NCBI RefSeq assembly: GCF_900129765.1 | Contig: NZ_FQWU01000001.1 | Coordinates: 310,001 to 374,000, forward strand | DNA: 64,000 bases | From: Massilia sp. CF038 | GTDB taxonomy: Bacteria > Pseudomonadota > Gammaproteobacteria > Burkholderiales > Burkholderiaceae_D | Direction of reading: 5' to 3' | Shown: piece after piece, positions 44,024 through 52,752 of the stretch | How the letters are laid out: each line of letters begins with the position of its first letter | How positions within the stretch are numbered: position 1 is the stretch's first letter | Translations under genes and position numbers: made by a program | The notes under the pieces: generated by a model | What the model was told of the DNA's origin: nothing | The model's database searches: none | What the model saw: only the letters and a program-made list of their open reading frames with translations

Positions 44024-45373
44024 TCAGTGCTTTTCGCGCAAGGCGAGGATGAAGGTGCTGCCCTGGCCGAACTCGCTGTGGAAGAACAGCTTGCCGCCAA
44101 GCAGGTTGGCCAGGTTCTGGCACAGGTACAGGCCCAGGCCAGCGCCTTCGGCGTGCCGGGTCGAGGTGGAGTCGAGCTGGGAGAATGCCTGGAATAGCTT
44201 GGGCTGGTCTTCGGCCTTGATGCCGGCGCCGGTGTCGGCGACGGCAAATTCGGTCACCAGCTGGCCTTCTTCAAGGCGCTGGCTGAGGGTGACCTTGACC
44301 GCGCCGGTGTCGGTGAACTTGATGGCATTGTTCACCAGGTTGATGATGATTTGCGTGAGGGCGCGCTTGTCCGAGTCGACCACCACCGGTTCCGACGGCA
44401 GCGCCACGCTCAACTCGAGCCCTTTTTGCGCTGCCAGAGGCCGCAGGCTGTCAATGGTCTGGCCTACCAGGTCCTGGCACTGCACGCGTTCCAGCGTCAG
44501 GGTGACCTTGCCCGATTCAATTTTGGCCACGTCGAGAATGTCGTTAATCAGCGACAGCAGATGGCGCGCGCTGGTACGAATGGTGTTGAGCTGCTTGTCC
44601 TGGTCGGGCGTGAGGGGGCCGGGCAGCTTCATGAGCAGGGCGCCGGTAAAGCCGATGATGGCGTTCAGGGGCGTACGCAGCTCGTGCGACATATTGGCGA
44701 TGAACGCCGATTTCATGCGGCTTGCCTCGGCCAGCTCCAGGTTTTTGAGGGCGATTTCACGGTTGATCGCTTCCAGCTCGGCTGCGTGGTGCGCCAGCCG
44801 CATGTTCAACTCGATCACCTGCCGTTCGCGCGCCTGCAGCTCGCTGTTGACCTGCACCGCCTGTTCGTAGGTGGAGATCAGCAGGTCGAGAATTTGCTGG
44901 CGGCCGGCGTGAATGAAGTGTTTTTGTTCGCCCAGGTAGAGGGCAATGCCCTCGGTGCTTTGCGCTTCGCGCAGCTTCTGGTTGACCAGCATGTGGCTGA
45001 TGCGGCTGAGAAGATATTCTTCCGCGTACGGCTTGCGGATGAAATTGTCGGCGCCGCATTCGATGCCGCGGATGATGTCCTTGGGGTCGTTCAGGGCCGT
45101 GACCAGGATGACCGGGATATCGCGCAGTTCGGGGTCTTCTTTGATGGCGCGGCACAGCTCATAGCCGTTCAGCTCCGGCATGATGATGTCGGACAGGACC
45201 AGGTGCGGCCGGTGCTCGCGCAGCAGCGCCAGTGCCAGGCGCCCGTTGGCAGCCACGCGGACACGGTAGGACCTTGACTGAATCAGGCGGCGCAGGCGCT
45301 CGGCCTGGGTCGGGCTGTCTTCGACAATCAGAATCTCGAACTGGTCCGGCTGGATTTCGCACGATGCGTCCAC
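44024..45373 (-). CDS. Receiver-histidine kinase hybrid (Rec-coiled coil-HisKA-HATPase)
   Basis: 449 residues, no TM helices. N-terminal receiver with D62 (VLSDIIMPELNG) and Lys in IRKPYAEEYL, a ~70-residue coiled coil (QARERQVIELNMRLAHHAAELEA region), HisKA with H230 (MSHELRTPLNAI) and HATPase (NLVNNAIKFT, DTGAGI, GAGLGLYL). A cytoplasmic kinase whose activity may be set by phosphorylation of its own receiver. No partner gene next to it. Confidence 0.92.
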   Translation of the reverse strand: MDASCEIQPDQFEILIVEDSPTQAERLRRLIQSRSYRVRVAANGRLALALLREHRPHLVLSDIIMPELNGYELCRAIKEDPELRDIPVILVTALNDPKDIIRGIECGADNFIRKPYAEEYLLSRISHMLVNQKLREAQSTEGIALYLGEQKHFIHAGRQQILDLLISTYEQAVQVNSELQARERQVIELNMRLAHHAAELEAINREIALKNLELAEASRMKSAFIANMSHELRTPLNAIIGFTGALLMKLPGPLTPDQDKQLNTIRTSARHLLSLINDILDVAKIESGKVTLTLERVQCQDLVGQTIDSLRPLAAQKGLELSVALPSEPVVVDSDKRALTQIIINLVNNAIKFTDTGAVKVTLSQRLEEGQLVTEFAVADTGAGIKAEDQPKLFQAFSQLDSTSTRHAEGAGLGLYLCQNLANLLGGKLFFHSEFGQGSTFILALREKH

Positions 45374-45413
45374 GTGTGATTCCTTGTACTAGGAGAGGTT
45401 GATAACGACTATA

Positions 45414-46151
45414 TCATGCATCTTCGCCCTGGAAAGCACCCGCACGCCACGTCAGTACCAGGGTGTCGCGGTGGCCGTTCTCGCCAATGGGCTGAATCGG
45501 GGTCGATTCGTGAATCACGCGGGCGTCGTCCAGCAGCAGCAAGGTCCAGGGTTCCAGCATGGTAAAGCGCTTGCCGTCCGGGCCATCCGCCTGGAACACG
45601 CGGGTTTCGCCACCTTTGATGTTGTGACGTCCCACCAGCAGCACGGCCACGAAGTCGACCCCGTCGCGGTGCGCGCCTTCGGGTGTGGGACGGCCGATGC
45701 CTTCCAGCGTATCGATGCGGAACTGGTGTGCTTCCACATACCAGCGCTGTTCGCCACGCGCCTGCGCGCAGGCCTGGCCCAGCGCCGAGATCAGCCGGCT
45801 CCAGGCGGGATTGGCGACGGTCTGCGCCTCCACCGGCTCGAACAGGCGGTGCATGCCGCCGTGCAGGGCGTTGTATTCGACGGGCTGCCAGTGGGCGCGG
45901 TGCTCGGTCTGGGTCAGGGTGGCGCCGTCCTGAATGAAACAGGAGTGGCGCCGGCGCCGGTAATTGCCGCCGTCCTTGAGGTAGTTGTCCAGGGCGAGAT
46001 GGTCCCAGCTGGCGGCCAGGGCATCGAGTTCGGTTCGGGTGCAGCCGGCCAGGGCGCAGACGTCGGACGGATCAAGCAGGGCGTATCCGGTGGTGCGCAG
46101 CGCATCGGTGAGCTGCGCCATACCCGTAAAGGGTGGTGCGGGAGTTGTCAT
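45414..46151 (-). CDS. 2OG-Fe(II) dioxygenase family protein (PF10014-like)
   Basis: 245 residues. Metal motif H-x-D in GAHRDGVDFVAVLLVGR and the distal His in RVIHESTPI; GGETRVF between them. This matches the family of amino-acid hydroxylases related to L-isoleucine dioxygenase. The substrate is not known here. Confidence 0.8.
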   Translation of the reverse strand: MTTPAPPFTGMAQLTDALRTTGYALLDPSDVCALAGCTRTELDALAASWDHLALDNYLKDGGNYRRRRHSCFIQDGATLTQTEHRAHWQPVEYNALHGGMHRLFEPVEAQTVANPAWSRLISALGQACAQARGEQRWYVEAHQFRIDTLEGIGRPTPEGAHRDGVDFVAVLLVGRHNIKGGETRVFQADGPDGKRFTMLEPWTLLLLDDARVIHESTPIQPIGENGHRDTLVLTWRAGAFQGEDA

Positions 46152-46197
46152 TGCGATAGCGTAGCATTTTTGCGCCCGCCTGTCCCGCCAGCGGCCA

Positions 46198-46692
46198 TTA
46201 CTTCAGGGCTTGTTCGCTGTTTTTGCGGTCGAAGGTCTGCGAACGGATTTCTCCGCCGCGCTTGACGTTGAGGGTATTGGTCTGGTTTGGTAAAAAATCA
46301 GCCAGAATGTCGTGGTGTACCCGCGCGATTTTCTCAAGCGCCGTCTGCTCCAGCTCCTGATACACCACCACGCTCTCGACCCCGGCCGTCAGGCCCAGCC
46401 AACGGAGCGGCAGGCGCTTGCCATCGGCACTTAGCAGATAGAAGTGGTCGTCGATATAGGCACGCAGCTGTTCTTCACCGGCGCGGTCGCCGACGTCCAC
46501 CATGGTTTTGGCGCGCAACGCCAGCAGGGCGTCGACGTCATGTGCCATCAGCGTGTGCACCACTTCCACATTGCCGGTCTTGTCGTTGTGTGCGATTTCG
46601 GTAATCGCGGTATGAAAGCGGTGCGCCAGTGCGCCAGCGCTGGCGCCGCACAAAGCGGCGGCCAGGGCCAGTTTCAGCAGCACGTTTTTCAT
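46198..46692 (-). CDS. DUF6702-like exported protein
   Basis: 164 residues with a signal peptide (ending GALA) and the start HRFHTAITEIAHND. Family recognised from its usual pairing with M1 metallopeptidases; role unknown. Its ATG overlaps the M1 gene stop by 4 bp, so it is the third gene of a three-gene operon. Confidence 0.78.
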   Translation of the reverse strand: MKNVLLKLALAAALCGASAGALAHRFHTAITEIAHNDKTGNVEVVHTLMAHDVDALLALRAKTMVDVGDRAGEEQLRAYIDDHFYLLSADGKRLPLRWLGLTAGVESVVVYQELEQTALEKIARVHHDILADFLPNQTNTLNVKRGGEIRSQTFDRKNSEQALK

Positions 46693-49040
46693 TGGGCTTC
46701 CTTGGCCTTGCCCAGTGGTGTCTTGAAGTCCTTCATCAAGTCGTCCTTGCCTTTTTCGGTCTTGAACAACTCCACGCGCGACTGGGTGATCTTGCGCGGC
46801 CAGCTGTTGTTGCTGGTGTCGATGTCAGCTGTTTCCCAGTACGGGTCCTGGGTAAGGCTCACCATCGGTTCGTCCGTCACAATCAGCTTGGTGATTTTTT
46901 TGGACGAATAGCGCCACACTTCGGCGGGAATGCGCTCAATGGTCTTTTTGCCGGACTTGAGTTCAATCTCCAGCACTAGCGGCGTGACCAGCCCACCGGC
47001 ATTGCTGAAGTCGACCAGGTACAAATGCTTGCCCTGCTTGAGCAAGGCCTTTTCCCAGTCTTCCAGCTCGGCCAGGCCCTCGTTGTACTTGTTACGGTCC
47101 TTGTTGGTGACGGTGAATTCGTCATGCTCGTTGTAGAAGTCTTTCAGTTCCGGCTGGGTGTCCACGCGGCGCGGCACACCCTTGTCGCGCTGGACCGACA
47201 GCGAAACCGGTTCAGCGTTCTTCTGGGCGCGCTTCCAGGCTTTTTCCGTTTCCGGGTTCTTGGTGCTGACGCCGTATTCAGTGATGCCGTCCACGCTCAC
47301 GTCGACCGCATCGGTGGTGTAGAACCAGCCGCGCCAGAACCAGTCAAGATCGGTGCCGGAGGCGTCTTCCATGGTGCGGAACAGGTCAGCCGGGGTAGGG
47401 CGCTTGAATTTCCAGCGCTGCGCGTATTCGCGGAAGGCGAAATCGAACAGTTCGCGTCCCAGCACGGTTTCGCGCAGGATGTTCAGGGCGGTGGCCGGCT
47501 TGCCGTAGGCATTGTGGCCGCGCTGGATGACCGAATCGGAGTTGGTCATGATGGGCACCTGGTTCTTGCTGCGCATGTACTCGACGATGGCGCGCGGCTC
47601 GCCGCGGGTGTCAGCAAAGTCTTCTTCCCATGCGCGTTCCGCCAAAAATTCCAGGAAGGAGTTCAGTCCCTCGTCCATCCAGGTCCACTGGCGCTCGTCG
47701 GAATTGACGATCATCGGGAAGTAGTTGTGGCCCACTTCGTGGATGATCACACCAATCAAGCCATACTTGGTGCGGCGCGACCAGGTCAGTTCGCCGGTCT
47801 TCTTGTCCTTGGTTGGACGCGGACCGTTAAACGAGATCATCGGATATTCCATGCCGCCGATGGGGCCATTGACCGACAGCGCTACCGGATACGGATAGTC
47901 GAACGAGTACTTGTTGTACTGTTCGATGGTGTGAATGATGGCTTGGGTCGAATACCGTTCCCACAGCGGATTGCCTTCCTTCGGATAGAAGGACATGGCC
48001 ATCATGTCGGTGCCGCCTTTTTTGTAGCCCTGGGCATCCCAGATAAATTTGCGGCTGGTGGCAAAGGCAAAGTCGCGCACGTTGTCGGCCTTGAAGTGCC
48101 AGCTGCGGGTGCCCGCCACGCGCGTCTTTTCGGCCGCTTCGGCCTCTTGCTGGGTGACGATGATAACGGGTTTGGTGGCTGTTTTCGCCTGCTGCAGACG
48201 CGCGCGCTGGGTTGCGCTCAGTACCGCTTCCGGATTTTGCAGCACGCCGGTGCTGGCCACGATATGGTCGGCCGGGACTGTGATTTCGACGTCGTAGTTG
48301 CCAAATTCAAGTGTGAATTCGCCGTCGCCGATGTACTGCTTGTTCTGCCAGCCGGCCGCGTCGTAATACGCGGCCATGCGCGGGAACCACTGGGCGATTT
48401 CGAACAAGTCATTCTTGTCGTCGAAGCGCTCATAGCCATTGCGCCGGCCCAGCACATTCATCTCGGGGACGTTGAAGCTCCATGCCATCTCGAAACTGGT
48501 CTGCGCGCCCGGTTTCAGCGGCTGCGGCAGATCGATCCGCATCATGGTCTTGTTGATGGTGTACTTCAGCGGCTGTCCGTTCGCATCCTTGATGGCGGCA
48601 ATCTTGAAGCCGCCGTCAAAGCTGCGGCTTTCCATCAGAAAGCGCATGGTCTCGAAACGCACACCGTCGGCCTGGGTGCCCTTGGCCCACGCTTCGCGCG
48701 AAGGCAGGGTAGCCGTGATCAGACGGTCCGAGTCGCTGCGGAACATGTTCTGGTCCAGCTGCACCCACAAGTAACTGAGGGTGTCGGGCGAATTGTTGTG
48801 ATAGGTGACGCTGCCACTGCCAGTAATACTGCGTTTGGCTTCGTCCAGCGTGGCCCGTAGCTTGTAGTCGGCGCGCTGCTGCCAGTACGCCTGGCCGGGC
48901 GCGCCGGACGCGGTGCGGGTCTCGCCCGGGGTAGGCAGCAGCTCTTCGAGCTGGCGGAACTTGTCGTCTGCAATATCGGCGGCGCAGGCGCCGGTGGCGA
49001 GGGCCGCAAAGGCGGCCAGGATCAGGCTTTTCTTGAACAT
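46689..49040 (-). CDS. M1-family metallopeptidase, exported, active-site intact
   Basis: 783 residues with a signal peptide (ending GACA/A). Zinc site H434-E435-x-x-H438 (IIHEVGHNYFP) with the third ligand Glu in WMDEGLN. An N-terminal beta domain, thermolysin-like core and a C-terminal domain (KDFYNEHDEFTV; LYLVDFSNAGGL). It lies in tandem (6-bp gap) with a paralog lacking the catalytic Glu, and overlaps DUF6702. Periplasmic or surface protein digestion is likely. Confidence 0.92.
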   Translation of the reverse strand: MFKKSLILAAFAALATGACAADIADDKFRQLEELLPTPGETRTASGAPGQAYWQQRADYKLRATLDEAKRSITGSGSVTYHNNSPDTLSYLWVQLDQNMFRSDSDRLITATLPSREAWAKGTQADGVRFETMRFLMESRSFDGGFKIAAIKDANGQPLKYTINKTMMRIDLPQPLKPGAQTSFEMAWSFNVPEMNVLGRRNGYERFDDKNDLFEIAQWFPRMAAYYDAAGWQNKQYIGDGEFTLEFGNYDVEITVPADHIVASTGVLQNPEAVLSATQRARLQQAKTATKPVIIVTQQEAEAAEKTRVAGTRSWHFKADNVRDFAFATSRKFIWDAQGYKKGGTDMMAMSFYPKEGNPLWERYSTQAIIHTIEQYNKYSFDYPYPVALSVNGPIGGMEYPMISFNGPRPTKDKKTGELTWSRRTKYGLIGVIIHEVGHNYFPMIVNSDERQWTWMDEGLNSFLEFLAERAWEEDFADTRGEPRAIVEYMRSKNQVPIMTNSDSVIQRGHNAYGKPATALNILRETVLGRELFDFAFREYAQRWKFKRPTPADLFRTMEDASGTDLDWFWRGWFYTTDAVDVSVDGITEYGVSTKNPETEKAWKRAQKNAEPVSLSVQRDKGVPRRVDTQPELKDFYNEHDEFTVTNKDRNKYNEGLAELEDWEKALLKQGKHLYLVDFSNAGGLVTPLVLEIELKSGKKTIERIPAEVWRYSSKKITKLIVTDEPMVSLTQDPYWETADIDTSNNSWPRKITQSRVELFKTEKGKDDLMKDFKTPLGKAKEAQ

Positions 49041-49046
49041 AGGTGT

Positions 49047-51395
49047 TTACTTTGTCTTGTTCTTGAGCGGGGTGCGGTAGTCCTTCATCAGGTCATCCTT
49101 GCCCTTCTCGGTTTTGAACAGCTCCACGCGCGATTGCGTGATCTTGCGCGGCCAGCTGTTGTTGCTGGTGTCAATATCAGCCGTCTCCCAGTACGGGTCC
49201 TGAGTCAGGCCCACCATCGGTTCGTCCGTCACAATCAGCTTGGTGATTTTTTTGGACGAGTAGCGCCATACCTCGGCGGGAATGCGCTCGATGATTTTTT
49301 TGCCGGACTTGAGTTCGATCTCCAGCACCAGGGGCGTGACCAGGCCGCCGGCGTTGCTGAAGTCAACCAGATACAGATGCTTGCCTTGCTTGAGCAGCGC
49401 CTTTTCCCAGTCTTCCAGTTCGGCCAGGCCTTCGTTGTACTTGTTGCGGTCCTTGTTGGTGACCGTGAATTCGTCGTGCTCGTTGTAAAAGTCCTTCAGT
49501 TCCGGCTGCGCGTCCACGCGGCGCGGCATACCTTTGTCGCGCTGGACCGACAGGGCGATCGGTTCGGCATCCTTCTGCGCCTTTTTCCATGCCTTTTCCA
49601 CCTCCGGGTCCTTGCTGCTGACGCCATATTCGGTGATGCCGTCCACACTCACATCCACTGCATCGGTGGTGTAGAACCAGCCGCGCCAGAACCAGTCAAG
49701 GTCGGTGCCGGAAGCGTCTTCCATGGTGCGGAAGAAGTCCGCCGGCATGGGGCGCTTGAATTTCCAGCGCAGGGCATATTCGCGGAAGGCGAAGTCGAAC
49801 AGTTCGCGGCCCAGCACCGTTTCGCGCAGCACGGTGAGCGCGGCGGCCGGCTTGGCATAAGCATTTGAACCGAACTGCAGCAGCGACTCGGAATTGGTCA
49901 TGATCGGCACCTGGTTTTTGGTGCGCATGTAGGGCACGATGCTGCGCGGTTCGCCGCGCGTGCGCGGGAAGTCCACTTCCCACGCATCCTGGGCCAGGCC
50001 CTGAATGAAGGTATTGAGGCCCTCATCCATCCAGGTCCACTGACGCTCGTCGGAATTGACGATCATCGGGAAGTAGTTATGGCCCACCCCGTGGATGATC
50101 ACGCCGATCAAGCCGTATTTGGTGCGGCGCGACCAGGTCAGTTCGCCGGTCTTTTTGTCCTTGGTGGGACGTGGACCGTTAAACGAAATCATTGGGTATT
50201 CCATGCCGCCGGCCGGTCCGTTGACGGAAATGGCGACCGGGTAGGGGTAGTCGAACGCGTACTTGTTGTACTGCTCAATGGTGTGGATGATGGCCTGGGT
50301 TGAATATTTTTCCCACAGCGGGTTGCCCTCCTTGGGATAGAAGGACATGGCCAGCATGTCGGTGCCGTTCTTTTTGTAGCCCTGCGCATCCCAGATGAAC
50401 TTGCGGCTGGTGGCAAAGGCAAAGTCGCGCACATTGTCGGCCTTGAAGTGCCAGGTGCGGGTCGCGCTGGCGCGCGATTTTTCGGCCGCTTCCGCCTCTT
50501 TCTGGCTGACGATGATGACCGGCCGGCTGGCCGTGCGCGCCTGGCGCAGCCGCTCACGCTGGGCGGCGCTCAGCACCGCATCGGGATTTTGCAGCACGCC
50601 GGTGCTGGCCACCACATGGTCGGCAGGCACGGTGAGCTGAACGTCGAAGTCGCCAAACTCCAGCGTGAACTCGCCACCGCCTAGGAACTGCTTGTGCTGC
50701 CAGCCTGCCACGTCGTAGTAGGCTGCCATGCGTGGATACCAGTAGGCGATTTCAAAGATGTCGTTCTTGTCATCCTTGAAGTGTTCGAAGCCGCTGCGCG
50801 AGCGCTCCAGGCGCGCATCGTTGATCTTGAAGCTGTAGTCGACGCTGAACACAAAGCGCTGGCCGCTGGCAAGCGCCTGCGGCAGGTCGATCCGCATCAT
50901 GGTCTTGTTGATGGTGTACTTGAGGGGTTGGCCGTCGGGACCTTTGACCGCGCCAATGGTGTAGCCGCCGTCAAAGCCAGGCACCTCCAGAATGCTGCGC
51001 ATGCCTTCGAAGTGCAGGCCGTCCTCGTCGGTTTTGGCCTTGGACCAGGCCTCGCGCGATTCGACCGTCGCGGTGCTGCGCGCATCCGCGTCGGGGCGGA
51101 ACTTGTTCTGGTCCAGCTGCAGCCACAGGTAGCGCAGCGTGTCGGGCGAATTGTTATGGTAGGTGATGGTCTCGCTGCCGCTGATGCTGCGTTTGGCTTC
51201 GTCGAGCGTGGCGCGGATGGTGTAGTCGGCGCGCTGCTGCCAGTAGCCGTGACCGGGCGCGCCGGCGGCGTTGCGCACCGCATTCGGCGTCGGCAAGCTC
51301 TCTTCCAGCTGGCGGAATTTGTCGTCGGTGATGTCGGCGGCCGACGCCGAGAAGAACAGGCACAGGGCCGCGAGGCCGAACGGCAAACGTAGCAT
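49047..51395 (-). CDS. M1-family pseudopeptidase paralog (HGVGH in place of HEVGH)
   Basis: 782 residues, intact frame, signal peptide (MLRLPFGLAALCLFFSASA). Closely similar to the next gene, but codon 436 (50088-50090) is GGG, giving H435-G-V-G-H439 where the M1 family has the catalytic Glu. The three zinc ligands (H435, H439, Glu in WMDEGLN) are all kept. Two base changes separate GAA from GGG. The last ~140 residues are almost identical to the active paralog, the N-terminal part clearly less so. It may bind zinc and peptides without cutting. ATG 51395 gives the signal peptide; the in-frame extension to 51518 is not needed. Confidence 0.92.
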   Translation of the reverse strand: MLRLPFGLAALCLFFSASAADITDDKFRQLEESLPTPNAVRNAAGAPGHGYWQQRADYTIRATLDEAKRSISGSETITYHNNSPDTLRYLWLQLDQNKFRPDADARSTATVESREAWSKAKTDEDGLHFEGMRSILEVPGFDGGYTIGAVKGPDGQPLKYTINKTMMRIDLPQALASGQRFVFSVDYSFKINDARLERSRSGFEHFKDDKNDIFEIAYWYPRMAAYYDVAGWQHKQFLGGGEFTLEFGDFDVQLTVPADHVVASTGVLQNPDAVLSAAQRERLRQARTASRPVIIVSQKEAEAAEKSRASATRTWHFKADNVRDFAFATSRKFIWDAQGYKKNGTDMLAMSFYPKEGNPLWEKYSTQAIIHTIEQYNKYAFDYPYPVAISVNGPAGGMEYPMISFNGPRPTKDKKTGELTWSRRTKYGLIGVIIHGVGHNYFPMIVNSDERQWTWMDEGLNTFIQGLAQDAWEVDFPRTRGEPRSIVPYMRTKNQVPIMTNSESLLQFGSNAYAKPAAALTVLRETVLGRELFDFAFREYALRWKFKRPMPADFFRTMEDASGTDLDWFWRGWFYTTDAVDVSVDGITEYGVSSKDPEVEKAWKKAQKDAEPIALSVQRDKGMPRRVDAQPELKDFYNEHDEFTVTNKDRNKYNEGLAELEDWEKALLKQGKHLYLVDFSNAGGLVTPLVLEIELKSGKKIIERIPAEVWRYSSKKITKLIVTDEPMVGLTQDPYWETADIDTSNNSWPRKITQSRVELFKTEKGKDDLMKDYRTPLKNKTK

Positions 51396-51544
51396 GCAAT
51401 ACCTTGACAGGATGGATTTTGGGATCAGGCATTCTAAACTTAGCCCCTTGTCAATTGACCACCCGAATTGTAAAAAACCTGAAACATCGCACAGGTGGCG
51501 CGTTATGATGGACGGCATGACTATGGCAGCCGGAGACTGCGCCG

Positions 51545-52642
51545 ATGGATATTGATTTCAAGGCAAGCATTTTGGTGGTAGACGCCTCGCCCGAGCATTT
51601 GGTCGAGATTGAGGAACACTTGCAGGATCGCTATCACGTCAAGCTGGCACGCAATGGCGCCGATGCGCTGCGCGTGGCGCGCCAGGTGCCCCAGCCTGAT
51701 TTGCTGCTGCTGGCGCCCAGCCTGCCCGACATGAGTGCGTTCGCCCTGCTGGCGGACTTGCAGTGCCACTTCATCAGCGCCGACATTCCGGTGCTGTTCA
51801 TGAGTGCCCACGACGCGCTGGATGAACAGCAGCGCGCCTTGCGTGAAGGCGCCAGCGACGTGCTGCTGCGCCCTTTTGTGCCTGAAATTCTGCGCGCCCG
51901 GGTCGACACGCTGATGCAGCTGCGCGCCGCGCGCGCCATGCTCAAGGACCAGCGCCGCCACATGGCGCACCAGGTGGCCGAGCGCACGCGCGAATTGTCG
52001 CTGATGCAGGACGCCACCGTGATTGCCATGGCCTCGCTGGCCGAGTCGCGCGAAGGCGACACGGCCAATCACATCCGGCGCACCCAGCACTATGTGGCAG
52101 CGCTGGCGCGCGAGCTGCGCTACAACACGCGCTTTGCAGAGCAGCTAAACGACGACAACATCGCCCTGCTGTTCAAGGCCGCGCCCCTGCACGACATTGG
52201 CAAGGTGGGGGTACCGGACACCATCCTGCTCAAGCCGGGCAAGCTGACGGACGAAGAATTCGAGACCATGAAGCTGCACACGGTGTACGGGCGCGACGCC
52301 ATTGCCGGCGTTGAGCATACGCTGGGCGGCAGCAACCAGTTCCTGCGCTACGCACGCGAGATCTGCTATTCGCACCAGGAATACTGGGATGGTTCCGGCT
52401 ACCCACAAGGCCTGGCTGGCGAAGCAATTCCGCTCTCCGCGCGGCTGATGGCGGTAGCCGATGTCTACGACGCCCTCATTTCCAGACGCTCCTACCGCCC
52501 GGCCTTTACCCACGAAACGGCGGTGGAACTGATCCGCCAGGCCAGTGGCGAGCATTTCGACCCGGACGTGGTTGATGCCATGCTGGCGGTGGAGGAAAAG
52601 TTCAAGGTGATTGCTGCCCAATTTCAAGCCGAGTCTGCCTGA
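51545..52642 (+). CDS. Pseudo-receiver HD-GYP phosphodiesterase
   Basis: 365 residues. The N-terminal CheY-like domain has Ala57 where the phospho-accepting Asp should be (DLLLLAPSLPDM), and the conserved Lys is Arg (LLRPFVPE), so it cannot be phosphorylated in the standard way. The C-terminal HD-GYP domain has H216-D217 (HDIGKVGVPD) and EYWDGSGYPQGL with the GYP motif, as in cyclic-di-GMP phosphodiesterases. A coiled coil (~135-155) links them. GGAG precedes ATG 51545. Divergent from the M1 pair. Confidence 0.9.
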   Translation: MDIDFKASILVVDASPEHLVEIEEHLQDRYHVKLARNGADALRVARQVPQPDLLLLAPSLPDMSAFALLADLQCHFISADIPVLFMSAHDALDEQQRALREGASDVLLRPFVPEILRARVDTLMQLRAARAMLKDQRRHMAHQVAERTRELSLMQDATVIAMASLAESREGDTANHIRRTQHYVAALARELRYNTRFAEQLNDDNIALLFKAAPLHDIGKVGVPDTILLKPGKLTDEEFETMKLHTVYGRDAIAGVEHTLGGSNQFLRYAREICYSHQEYWDGSGYPQGLAGEAIPLSARLMAVADVYDALISRRSYRPAFTHETAVELIRQASGEHFDPDVVDAMLAVEEKFKVIAAQFQAESA

Positions 52643-52709
52643 AGTGTTGCGCGCCGGCCCAAGGACGTAACATTTCCGTATTTCACTATGCTATAGTCAA
52701 ATCACAAGA

Positions 52710-52729
52710 TCGGATGCACGGCCATCCGA
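52710..52729. promoter_or_regulatory. Inverted repeat upstream of the CHASE kinase
   Basis: TCGGATG (52710-52716) and CATCCGA (52723-52729) with a 6-base centre, between the HD-GYP stop and the kinase start. It could be an operator or an mRNA leader hairpin. Confidence 0.3.
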
Positions 52730-52752
52730 CATGACAATCTGGAGTGCGATAC

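Noticed and set aside
47025-48860. 611-codon open frame opposite the M1 metallopeptidase
   Set aside because: Antisense shadow; the metallopeptidase frame carries signal peptide and active-site motifs.
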